A DNA stretch of 13,731 nt from Sphingobacteriia bacterium (GTDB taxonomy: Bacteria > Bacteroidota > Bacteroidia > Chitinophagales > Chitinophagaceae): NCBI GenBank assembly GCA_004294465.1, contig REAV01000167.1, positions 1-13,731 of the forward strand, written 5' to 3'. This document shows, piece after piece, positions 7,448-13,731 of this stretch. The first letter of the stretch is position 1. Every line of letters begins with the position of its first letter. Below the pieces are notes generated by a model. That model saw nothing but the letters and a program-made list of their open reading frames with translations. It had not been told where the DNA came from and ran no database searches. The translations under genes were made by a program, and so were the position numbers.

Positions 7448-7466
7448 TTAGGTTAGCCTAACTTTT
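7448..7466. promoter_or_regulatory. Iron box: DtxR/IdeR-type operator
   Basis: The 19-mer TTAGGTTAGCCTAACTTTT matches the classical DtxR/IdeR consensus TTAGGTTAGCCTAACCTAA at 16 of 19 positions; the first 15 bases are identical. Its arms GTTAGG (7447-7452) and CCTAAC (7457-7462) are perfect inverted repeats. It sits 36 bp from the regulator's ATG and 29 bp from the receptor's ATG, so it could control either or both. It would lie just upstream of the receptor's -7 region, so binding would block the promoter. Confidence 0.8.
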
Positions 7467-7467
7467 A

Positions 7468-7475
7468 TACTTTTA
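7468..7475 (+). promoter_or_regulatory. Weak -7 element of the TonB receptor gene
   Basis: TACTTTTA differs from the Bacteroidota -7 consensus TAnnTTTG only at the last base. It directly follows the iron box and would give a leader of about 15 nt before ATG 7496. No clear TTG -33 element is visible because that place is occupied by the operator. Confidence 0.3.
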
Positions 7476-7495
7476 CTTGTATAACAAATGAGTTA

Positions 7496-9580
7496 ATGCG
7501 TCTTTCTATTTATTGGATATTGTTTTTTGTATTGGTTTTGGCGAATAATATAAGCGCACAACAAGACAGTATTGGCCAATTGAAACCAATGAGTGCAGTT
7601 TTATCGGAAGTAGTTGTTACGGGTACGATGAAAGAAGTAAAAAGGTTAGAAAGCCCTGTTCCTGTTGAACTGTATAAACCTGCATTTTTTAGAAAAAATC
7701 CAACTTCCTGTATTTTTGATGGATTGCAAATGGTCAATGGAGTAAGGCCTCAAATTAATTGCAATGTTTGTAATACAGGAGACATTAGAATTAATGGATT
7801 GCCAGGCCCATATACAATGGTACTCATCGATGGAATGCCTATAGTAAGTAGTTTGTCAACTGTGTATGGACTTTCCGGGATACCCAATTCATTAGTAGAA
7901 AGAATTGAAATAGTAAAAGGTCCTGCATCTTCATTGTATGGAAGCGAAGCGGTAGGCGGGTTGATTAATATCATTACAAAAAAAACAACTAATGCGCCTG
8001 GTGTTTCAGTTGATTTAATGACCACTACTTGGAATGAACTAAATGCAGACCTTGGTTTTAATTTGAAAGCTGGTAAAAAAGCGTCTGTTTTAACGGGTAT
8101 CAATTATTTCAATTATGATACACCTAAAGATGTAAATGGTGATTCATTTACTGATCTTACTTTACAAAAAAGAATATCCATATTTCAAAAATGGAATTTC
8201 AATAGAGCGAACAATAAATTATTCAGCATTGCAGCTCGCTATTACAACGAGAACAGATGGGGTGGAGATATGCGCTGGAACGAACAATTCAGGGGGGGAG
8301 ACAGTATTTATGGAGAAAGTATTTATACCAACCGATGGGAAATTTTAGGCAATTATGAGTTGCCATTTAAAGAGAAGCTCATGCTATCTTATTCATTGAA
8401 TCAACATGATCAAGACAGTAGATACGGTACTACCTCTTTTATTGCCAAACAAAAAATTGCTTTTGCTCAATTAACATGGGATAAAAGGATGGGGGTGCAT
8501 GATTGGTTAATTGGAGCTGCTTTTAGATATACTTATTATAACGATAACACACCTGCATCTGGATCAACAGATCCATTAAAATTGGGCAGTTCACCTCAAC
8601 AAATTGCTTTACCTGGAGTATTTGCACAAGATGAAATTAAATGGAATGATCAACATAAAATCTTATTGGGTATTCGATACGATTACCATTCCGTTCATGG
8701 CAATATTTTCACTCCAAGAATAGCGTATAAGTATACTATTAATGAGAAAAACTTTTTACGCATCAATGCAGGTTCAGGTTTTAGGGTGGTGAATTTGTTT
8801 ACTGAAGATCACGCTGCATTAACAGGTGCTCGATCTGTTGTAATTGCCGAATCGTTGAAGCCAGAAAGGTCATTGAATATCAATGTAAACTATAACCACA
8901 AAATATTTGGAAGCAATGGCAATTCAATGAATATTGATGCAACTTTGTTTTATACCTATTTCAACAATAGAATTGTTGGCGATTTTGATACCAATCCCAA
9001 TCAAATTATTTATAACAATTTAAATGGTCATGCTGTAAGTAAAGGAGCATCAATTAATATTGATTGGATTTTCAAGCATGATTTAAAACTTTTACTGGGA
9101 GCTACTTACTTAGATGTTGGCTTGTATAAAGAGAATCAAAAAGAACAACAAATACTCACGGAAAGATTTTCAGGAACATGGACTGTTTCTTATACAATTC
9201 CTGGAACGCATATAGACATTGATTATACAGGGAATGTTTATGGGCCCATGCGCTTGCCTGTTTTAGGTCCGTTGGATCCAAGAAAAGAATTTTCTCCATG
9301 GTGGAGTATTCAAAATATTCAATGCAGTTTTCATGTAGGAAAGAAAATCGAATTATATACCGGCGTTAAAAATTTATTGAATTATTTGCCAACCAGCAAT
9401 AATCCATTCATCATAGCAAGAACCAATGATCCATTTGATAAACAAGTACAGTACAATTCCAATGGACAAGTATTGCCTACTCCTGATAATCCTTATGCTT
9501 TAACATTCGATCCCAATTATGTGTATGCTCCCAATCAGGGAATCAGGGGGTTTTTGGGAATCAGAATCAACATTCAATAG
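7496..9580 (+). CDS. TonB-dependent outer-membrane receptor, probably for iron or another metal
   Basis: This is a 694-residue TonB-dependent receptor that would import a metal complex across the outer membrane using TonB-ExbBD energy. A signal peptide (about 1-21, ending ISAQQ) is followed by a TonB-box-like SEVVVTGT near 37-44. There is no CarboxypepD_reg-like N-terminal extension and none of the SusC features of glycan transporters. The plug domain (about 45-160) contains GDIRINGLPGPYTMVLIDGMPI and the strong signature VKGPASSLYGSEAVGGLINIITKK. The beta barrel fills the remainder and ends GIRGFLGIRINIQ, with the STNPFD-like late region typical of the family. Three plug cysteines (72, 89, 92) include a CNVC pair. 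The iron box and the divergent DtxR-family gene make iron or manganese the likely cargo class; the exact ligand is unknown. The CDGSH gene starts 14 bp after its stop. Confidence 0.92.
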   Translation: MRLSIYWILFFVLVLANNISAQQDSIGQLKPMSAVLSEVVVTGTMKEVKRLESPVPVELYKPAFFRKNPTSCIFDGLQMVNGVRPQINCNVCNTGDIRINGLPGPYTMVLIDGMPIVSSLSTVYGLSGIPNSLVERIEIVKGPASSLYGSEAVGGLINIITKKTTNAPGVSVDLMTTTWNELNADLGFNLKAGKKASVLTGINYFNYDTPKDVNGDSFTDLTLQKRISIFQKWNFNRANNKLFSIAARYYNENRWGGDMRWNEQFRGGDSIYGESIYTNRWEILGNYELPFKEKLMLSYSLNQHDQDSRYGTTSFIAKQKIAFAQLTWDKRMGVHDWLIGAAFRYTYYNDNTPASGSTDPLKLGSSPQQIALPGVFAQDEIKWNDQHKILLGIRYDYHSVHGNIFTPRIAYKYTINEKNFLRINAGSGFRVVNLFTEDHAALTGARSVVIAESLKPERSLNINVNYNHKIFGSNGNSMNIDATLFYTYFNNRIVGDFDTNPNQIIYNNLNGHAVSKGASINIDWIFKHDLKLLLGATYLDVGLYKENQKEQQILTERFSGTWTVSYTIPGTHIDIDYTGNVYGPMRLPVLGPLDPRKEFSPWWSIQNIQCSFHVGKKIELYTGVKNLLNYLPTSNNPFIIARTNDPFDKQVQYNSNGQVLPTPDNPYALTFDPNYVYAPNQGIRGFLGIRINIQ

Positions 9581-9582
9581 TG

Positions 9583-9590
9583 TATATTTG
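9583..9590 (+). promoter_or_regulatory. -7 element giving a near-leaderless CDGSH mRNA
   Basis: TATATTTG, followed by C, matches the Bacteroidota consensus TAnnTTTG exactly and lies four bases before the ATG at 9595. Transcription should therefore begin at or very near the start codon. A TTTTTG at 9551-9556 is the nearest -33-like sequence, with a spacer of 26 bp that is longer than ideal. Confidence 0.5.
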
Positions 9591-9594
9591 CAGC

Positions 9595-9801
9595 ATGGAA
9601 CAAGAACAAACTACACCAGGAACAGAAATTTTAATTAAAGCTGCAGGCCCAATTGTTATCGCTTCTAAATGCATTGTAACCAAGGCCGATGGCACTGTTG
9701 AAATAAAAGAGAAAGCCTCTTTTTGTGGCTGCGGGCATTCTGCAAACAAACCATATTGCGATGGATCGCATAAAAAATACATGGAATCAACTCCAGCATA
9801 A
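9595..9801 (+). CDS. CDGSH-type iron-sulfur domain protein
   Basis: This 68-residue protein carries one CDGSH motif, which binds a redox-active [2Fe-2S] cluster through three cysteines and one histidine. The motif reads CGCGHSANKPYCDGSH (about 45-60), giving the three-Cys/one-His ligands in the expected C-x-C...C-D-G-S-H order. The preceding residues form the usual short beta-rich lead-in (GPIVIASKCIVTKADGTVEI). There is no signal peptide or membrane anchor, so it is cytosolic, unlike mitochondrial mitoNEET. A GTG at 9580 in the same frame overlaps the receptor's stop and the -7 element, so ATG 9595 is preferred. The stop TAA overlaps the next ATG by one base, which suggests translational coupling. 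Iron-cluster storage or electron transfer beside an iron-regulated receptor is plausible but inferred. Confidence 0.88.
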   Translation: MEQEQTTPGTEILIKAAGPIVIASKCIVTKADGTVEIKEKASFCGCGHSANKPYCDGSHKKYMESTPA

Positions 9802-10160
9802 TGAAAAAAACCATTGTATTAGGTGCTTCTGAAAACCCTGAGCGGTATAGCTATTTAGCGGTTCAGAGACTCACCAAATTCAATCACCCAGTAATCGCTA
9901 TTGGCAAAAAAGCTGGAATGATTGGTGCAGTTCCCATCATTACTGATCATCCTGCCGAAAATGAAGTGGATACCATAAGTCTTTACCTCAATCCTACATT
10001 ACAAAAAGTCTATTATCCATATATTCTTTCTTTACATCCTAAAAGAATCATTTTTAACCCAGGCACCGAAAATGATGAATTAGCTGATATGGCTGCAAAA
10101 AATGGCATTCAAGCTATTGAAGCTTGTACGCTCGTGATGCTGAATACGGGGCAGTATTAA
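9801..10160 (+). CDS. CoA-binding domain protein (CoA_binding_2 family)
   Basis: This 119-residue protein is a single Rossmann-type CoA_binding_2 domain, related to the CoA-binding domain of succinyl-CoA synthetase alpha. It begins KKTIVLGASENPERYSYLAVQRL, with the glycine-containing nucleotide-binding turn GASENP. Later segments VDTISLYLNP, RIIFNPGTENDEL and GIQAIEACTLVML fit the family, and the length is normal for stand-alone members. No catalytic activity is known for the family, and some homologues bind CoA. Its ATG overlaps the TAA of the CDGSH gene (TAATG at 9799-9803), so the two are translated from one mRNA. What the pair does together is not known. No membrane segment or signal peptide is present. 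Confidence 0.85.
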   Translation: MKKTIVLGASENPERYSYLAVQRLTKFNHPVIAIGKKAGMIGAVPIITDHPAENEVDTISLYLNPTLQKVYYPYILSLHPKRIIFNPGTENDELADMAAKNGIQAIEACTLVMLNTGQY

Positions 10161-10203
10161 TTGCCATTTACCTTGCTTTGTTGAAGTATTTCTGATAAAT
10201 AAG

Positions 10204-10223
10204 CTGTTTCCTAAAACAGTTTT
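10204..10223 (+). terminator. Weak hairpin-plus-T terminator candidate
   Basis: CTGTTT (10204-10209) and AAACAG (10214-10219) form a six-pair stem around a CCTA loop, followed by four Ts. It lies 43 bp after the CoA-binding gene's stop. The stem is short and AT-rich, so termination would be weak. Confidence 0.3.
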
Positions 10224-10276
10224 ACAATAAATTATTATATTTATTAGTCATTCAGCTATTCACCAAACTTTTTTTA

Positions 10277-11716
10277 ATGAACCAGAATCTCGCTGCTTCA
10301 CCGTCAACAGCTCCAGAAACTGATGCCGGCAGAAATTATACTTTGTCTGTGATCACCGGTTTTGCCCTTCTTGGATGGCTAGTAACTTCCATTTGGGATT
10401 TCGGAGGTTTTTCCAATCAAATACAGGCTTTTTATTATGCCAATGCGCATAAAGGCAATTACAAATTACTCACAACAGTTTCCATATTATTTGAAGGCAA
10501 AATGGCTACACTGTTAGGACTTTGTTTTGGTGCTGGTATTTTTTTATTGGTTCAAAAAAAAGCATCGAGTCATTTAGTTGACGGAACAGAAGCGCATATA
10601 CGCAAACAAATCTGTTTGATCATTTTGGGGCTTTTTGTTGGGCTGGTCCTTCTTTTTCCCAATGATCTTATATTCCCTTTCGCCATTGTAGGTATTTTAT
10701 TGTTTGCTTTTGTACAGCTTCCAGCTAAAAACTTATTCATTGTAGCAATGCTATGTTGTTTGGTTTATGCAGGGAAAAATTATTGGTATTATGCCGATGA
10801 TCAATCCGATTACAAAGCTTATCTGCAAGTAAAAAAGATTGAAAAGAGAATGGCTGCAGACAGTGCGGCCCGTTCAAAAAAATTGGGGTATGATGTTAAA
10901 AAAGATTCTGCTATTCAAAAGGCAATCCTTGCACAAAAAATCAAAGCAGATTCTATTGCAAAAAAGAAAGATACTTTAACATCCAAACAAGCAGGAGAAA
11001 AAGCAAAATGGGAGGGATTGGTAAAATCAGTAAAATACGATTCTTCCAAGGTTGCCAATGATCGAAAATCGATGCGGGAAGGGTATAAGAAAATGTGGTT
11101 CTATGTAAAAAACAAAGTACAATACAAAGAATCTTATTGGTTATACTCAATAGGAGTATGGGAATACGCTGCTGCCATGTTACTGGGCATGGCATTATTG
11201 GGTGTAGGATTTTTTCATCGTCGATTTACATCTTCTACTTATTTAATAATGGCATTGGTATTTATTGCAATTGGAGCAGCAATGGCATTCTATAGAATCC
11301 ATACTGCCAGCATGCGGATCATTGATTATGAAAAGTTTATTAAAGGATATGCTATTCCGTATAACCAGTTCCTTCCATTCGAAAAAATTGCTATGGCAAC
11401 AGGGTATGCTTCATTACTGATCTGGTTGTTGAAATTAAATGCCTTGAGTTGGCTTATGGATATTTTTTCTGCAGTGGGCAAAATGGCATTAACCAATTAT
11501 ATGATTCAGGTAATTATTGCTGCTATTTGGTTCTATGGTTATGGACTTGGTTATTATGGAATGTTTGAACAATGGGAATTGTATGCAGCTGTAGCTGAAA
11601 TTGCTTTAGTGCAAATTGTGTTCTCAGTATTTTGGCTACGTTATTATAAAATGGGGCCTTTAGAATGGGTACTTTCCAATTTAGTATATCAACAAAAAAC
11701 AACCAATAAGTTGTAA
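10277..11716 (+). CDS. DUF418 (YeiB-like) membrane protein, diverged copy
   Basis: This 479-residue multi-pass inner-membrane protein belongs to the DUF418/YeiB family, whose function is unknown; transport has been proposed. Hydrophobic segments occur around 26-40, 75-92, 111-128, 131-147, 152-165, 292-312, 321-338, 370-387 and towards the end. The C-terminal family signature is clear: GKMALTNYMIQ, then WLRYYKMGPLEWVL. The N-terminal motif that usually reads D-x-x-R-G-F-A-L-L-G is altered to LSVITGFALLG, so both the Asp and the Arg are lost. Between membrane segments lies a long, Lys/Asp-rich, probably helical soluble stretch (about 172-285). It is followed after 43 bp by a paralogue in the same orientation. 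A possible -7 element, TATATTTA at 10236-10243, is one base off consensus. The start ATG follows a run of seven Ts and no Shine-Dalgarno is seen. Confidence 0.85.
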   Translation: MNQNLAASPSTAPETDAGRNYTLSVITGFALLGWLVTSIWDFGGFSNQIQAFYYANAHKGNYKLLTTVSILFEGKMATLLGLCFGAGIFLLVQKKASSHLVDGTEAHIRKQICLIILGLFVGLVLLFPNDLIFPFAIVGILLFAFVQLPAKNLFIVAMLCCLVYAGKNYWYYADDQSDYKAYLQVKKIEKRMAADSAARSKKLGYDVKKDSAIQKAILAQKIKADSIAKKKDTLTSKQAGEKAKWEGLVKSVKYDSSKVANDRKSMREGYKKMWFYVKNKVQYKESYWLYSIGVWEYAAAMLLGMALLGVGFFHRRFTSSTYLIMALVFIAIGAAMAFYRIHTASMRIIDYEKFIKGYAIPYNQFLPFEKIAMATGYASLLIWLLKLNALSWLMDIFSAVGKMALTNYMIQVIIAAIWFYGYGLGYYGMFEQWELYAAVAEIALVQIVFSVFWLRYYKMGPLEWVLSNLVYQQKTTNKL

Positions 11717-11759
11717 GCAAAAGGCAACCAATCAATTTTACACAATTAAAATTTTTCGC

Positions 11760-13100
11760 ATGGATCAACATACTTCTTCTGAACTTTCAACAAGTGCTCA
11801 AATAGGAGCAGCACCAGTTTCAGTTGCGGATCGAATCAAAAGCATCGACGCCATTAGAGGTTTTGCCTTATTAGGAATATTGATGATGAACATACCAGGC
11901 TTTGGAATGAACTGGGATTTCTGGTACCATATTTTTAATGGCCCAAGATCAGGGTATGATTATTTGACATTTAAAGGGGTACTTGTTTTTTTTGAAGGAA
12001 CAATGAGGGGTTTGTTCTCTATGTTATTCGGGGCAGGTATGGTATTGTTCATGACCAATAAAAAACAAGCTCCTGGTCAACCTTCAGTAGCTGTATATTA
12101 CTATCGTCGATTGCTCTGGTTGGTATTCTTTGGTGTGATCAATGCATTTGTAATATTATGGTTTGGTGACATTTTATTTTTTTATGGATTATTCGGAATG
12201 ATACTTTTTGCTTTTCGTAAAACAGCGCCGAAATGGTTATTGATCATTGGTCTTTCCTTAATTGCTTGTGCGATGATTCAAAACACTTGGAATTATTCCG
12301 AAACAAGAGAAAAAAGAACCAATTATCTCGAAGCCATGGCTGCTAAAAAAGAAAAGAAAAAACTTAGCGAAGAACAACAAGCAGCCATTTCCACTTGGCA
12401 AGAAATGGCCAAGCAACAAAAGCCAGATACGGCAATGATCAATGAGCGGATGCGAAAAATGCATTCAGGTTATACTACTATTTTCAAATATTTTATCCCA
12501 CAGAATGCAGAGGGCGAAGCATGGGAAGCCTATTTTGGTGTTTTTGATATGTTGTCTATGATGTTTATTGGAATGGCGCTTTTCGGATGGGGCTTTTTCA
12601 ATAATCAACTCAGCACATCAACTTATACAATGTGGATGTTGGTTGGATATGGTATTGGAATTCCATTTGGTTATTTTCTATTTAATCAAGAGTTTGTCAA
12701 TTTCGCAAATAGAGGGGCATATATAGATCGATGGGTGGTCAACCCTAATTCCTTGTCTGAGTTCCGTAGACTATTTATTACCATTGGCCATGCAAGTTTG
12801 ATTATGTTGGTCTATCGATTAAAAATTGCCCCTTGGTTAATGAGGGCTTTATCTGCAGTTGGTCAAATGGCATTCACGAATTACTTAATGCAAAGTATCA
12901 TCTGCACTTTCTTTTTCTATGGATATGGAGGAGGTTATTATGGCAAATTATATTTCCACCAGATCTATTATGTTGTAGCTGCAGTTTGGGTATTTCAATT
13001 GATTTTTTCCAGCATCTGGTTACGCTATTTCCGATTCGGTCCGTTTGAATGGGTATGGCGTTCGCTCACTTACTGGAAAATGCAGCCAATGAAATTATAA
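11760..13100 (+). CDS. DUF418 (YeiB-like) membrane protein
   Basis: This 446-residue multi-pass inner-membrane protein is a more canonical DUF418 member than its upstream paralogue. After about 25 polar residues comes IDAIRGFALLGILMMNI with the conserved Asp30 and Arg33. FEGTMRGLFSMLFGAGMVLF (about 78-97) is the second family block. A charged, helical soluble segment lies at about 179-248. The C-terminal signature is GQMAFTNYLMQSI, then WLRYFRFGPFEWVWRSLTYWK. Its C-terminal blocks align without gaps to those of the neighbour, so an old tandem duplication is likely. The substrate and function are unknown. The gene begins 43 bp after the first copy with no terminator between them, so co-transcription is plausible. 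It converges with the YifB gene, with only 12 bp between the stops. Confidence 0.88.
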   Translation: MDQHTSSELSTSAQIGAAPVSVADRIKSIDAIRGFALLGILMMNIPGFGMNWDFWYHIFNGPRSGYDYLTFKGVLVFFEGTMRGLFSMLFGAGMVLFMTNKKQAPGQPSVAVYYYRRLLWLVFFGVINAFVILWFGDILFFYGLFGMILFAFRKTAPKWLLIIGLSLIACAMIQNTWNYSETREKRTNYLEAMAAKKEKKKLSEEQQAAISTWQEMAKQQKPDTAMINERMRKMHSGYTTIFKYFIPQNAEGEAWEAYFGVFDMLSMMFIGMALFGWGFFNNQLSTSTYTMWMLVGYGIGIPFGYFLFNQEFVNFANRGAYIDRWVVNPNSLSEFRRLFITIGHASLIMLVYRLKIAPWLMRALSAVGQMAFTNYLMQSIICTFFFYGYGGGYYGKLYFHQIYYVVAAVWVFQLIFSSIWLRYFRFGPFEWVWRSLTYWKMQPMKL

Positions 13101-13112
13101 TTTTCTAGTAAA

Positions 13113-13731
13113 TCACCCACCCCATCCTTCTCTGTCTAAGCTTCGGTACTGAATGGCTTCGGCAACATGTTCGGGTTGGATCTCTTCGCTAGATGATAAA
13201 TCGGCAATGGTTCTGCTCACTTTTAAAATGCGGTCATAAGCTCGGGCACTCAGTTGCAGTCTTTCCATGGCTTTTTTGAGCAAGGCTTCTCCTACTTTAC
13301 TGAGTTGACATATATCACGTAGCAGGTTGCTATTGACCTGTGCATTGGCAAAGACACCGGGTAGGGAAGCGTAGCGTTCTAATTGTATTTCTCTAGCACG
13401 GATCACACGCTCGCGAATCATGGCCGAGCTTTCTCCTTTTGGGGTGGACTCATTTAATTCTTGAAAAGCAACGGGTGTTACTTCTACATGCAAATCAATC
13501 CGGTCTAGTAAGGGTCCCGATACCCTGTTCAAATATTTTTGTACGGCTCCCGCAGGGCAGGTACAGGCTTTCTCTGGATGATTATAATAACCGCAGGCGC
13601 AAGGATTCATAGAAGCAAGTAGCATAAAGTTGGCGGGAAAATCTAACGCCATTCTGGCCCTTGAAATAGAGACTTTTCTTTCTTCCATGGGTTGGCGCAT
13701 CACTTCTAAAACCGAGCGTTTGAATTCTGGT
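13113..13731 (-). CDS. YifB/ComM-type Mg-chelatase-like AAA+ ATPase, 3' part
   Basis: The frame contains the last 205 codons of a protein of this family, normally about 500 residues, and continues past the right edge. It begins PEFKRSVLEVMRQPMEERKVSISRA, the conserved segment after Walker B. An in-frame GTG at 13703 is therefore internal, not the start. SMNPCACGYYNHPEKACTC gives the Cys-rich block, SGPLLDRIDLHVEV follows, and the Mg_chelatase C-terminal domain ends with LSARAYDRILKVSRTIADL. ComM is a branch-migration helicase for natural transformation in Gram-negative bacteria; in Bacteroidota the role is not established. The ATP-binding N-terminal part lies outside the window. No frame break is seen. 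The gene ends 12 bp from the convergent DUF418 gene. Confidence 0.93.
   Translation of the reverse strand, partial: PEFKRSVLEVMRQPMEERKVSISRARMALDFPANFMLLASMNPCACGYYNHPEKACTCPAGAVQKYLNRVSGPLLDRIDLHVEVTPVAFQELNESTPKGESSAMIRERVIRAREIQLERYASLPGVFANAQVNSNLLRDICQLSKVGEALLKKAMERLQLSARAYDRILKVSRTIADLSSSEEIQPEHVAEAIQYRSLDREGWGG

Noticed and set aside
9580..9594. GTG start for the CDGSH protein
   Set aside because: It shares its first base with the receptor's stop codon and spans the -7 element; ATG 9595 gives the usual N-terminus.
10554..10561. A8 run in the first DUF418 gene as a second slippage site
   Set aside because: It is shorter, sits in an ordinary membrane-protein loop, and a truncated product there would have no evident purpose. 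A8 runs also occur near 2579 and 7978, so this is background for an AT-rich genome.
10953..11195. Minus-strand open frame of 80 codons inside the first DUF418 gene
   Set aside because: It lies wholly within a well-supported gene, resembles no family, and looks like a shadow of low-complexity Lys/Asp-rich coding sequence. The same applies to the other antisense frames inside genes.
13701..13703. GTG as the start of the YifB-like protein
   Set aside because: The frame continues upstream with PEFKRSVLEV, a conserved part of YifB, so the gene is cut by the window edge and GTG is an internal valine.

Overview
The window looks like a core-genome stretch of an AT-rich member of the Bacteroidota, probably near the Chitinophagaceae (inference; no rRNA or other phylogenetic marker is present). 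The signs are promoter-like TAnnTTTG hexamer-type -7 elements, start codons without Shine-Dalgarno sequences, a Bacteroidota-type TonB-dependent receptor, lipoproteins with short signal peptides, and tandem DUF418 membrane proteins.

Layout. Positions 1-162 (minus) hold the first 54 codons of an unknown secreted protein that leaves the window at the left edge. After a 317-bp AT-rich divergent intergenic region comes a tightly packed plus-strand block, 480-6723: a lipoprotein resembling the non-catalytic C-terminal part of AF1763-type lipases, RsmE (16S rRNA U1498 methyltransferase), a YcbB-type L,D-transpeptidase lipoprotein, a GNAT-like protein, and DnaX (clamp loader tau/gamma). Gaps of 9-26 bp suggest one transcript.

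dnaX meets a minus-strand DtxR/MntR-family metalloregulator tail to tail with one base between the stop codons. The regulator is divergent from a TonB-dependent receptor (7496-9580). Their 84-bp intergenic region carries a 16/19 match to the classical DtxR/IdeR iron box, so this is very likely a metal-responsive uptake module. The receptor is followed by a small CDGSH iron-sulfur protein with its own near-leaderless promoter, overlapping by one base a CoA-binding_2 protein.

After a short gap with a weak terminator-like hairpin, two tandem, diverged DUF418 (YeiB-like) multi-pass membrane proteins fill 10277-13100. They converge on the 3' part of a YifB/ComM Mg-chelatase-like AAA+ ATPase (13113-13731, minus), which runs off the right edge.

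No mobile element, CRISPR array, tRNA or rRNA is visible. I found no gene cluster that I would call a new system. The most interesting signals are an A9 slippery run in dnaX exactly at the domain III/IV boundary with stops just behind it in both alternative frames, the iron box beside a regulator whose metal ligands look MntR-like, the orphan lipase-C-terminal-like lipoprotein, and the loss of a conserved Asp/Arg motif in one of the two DUF418 paralogues.
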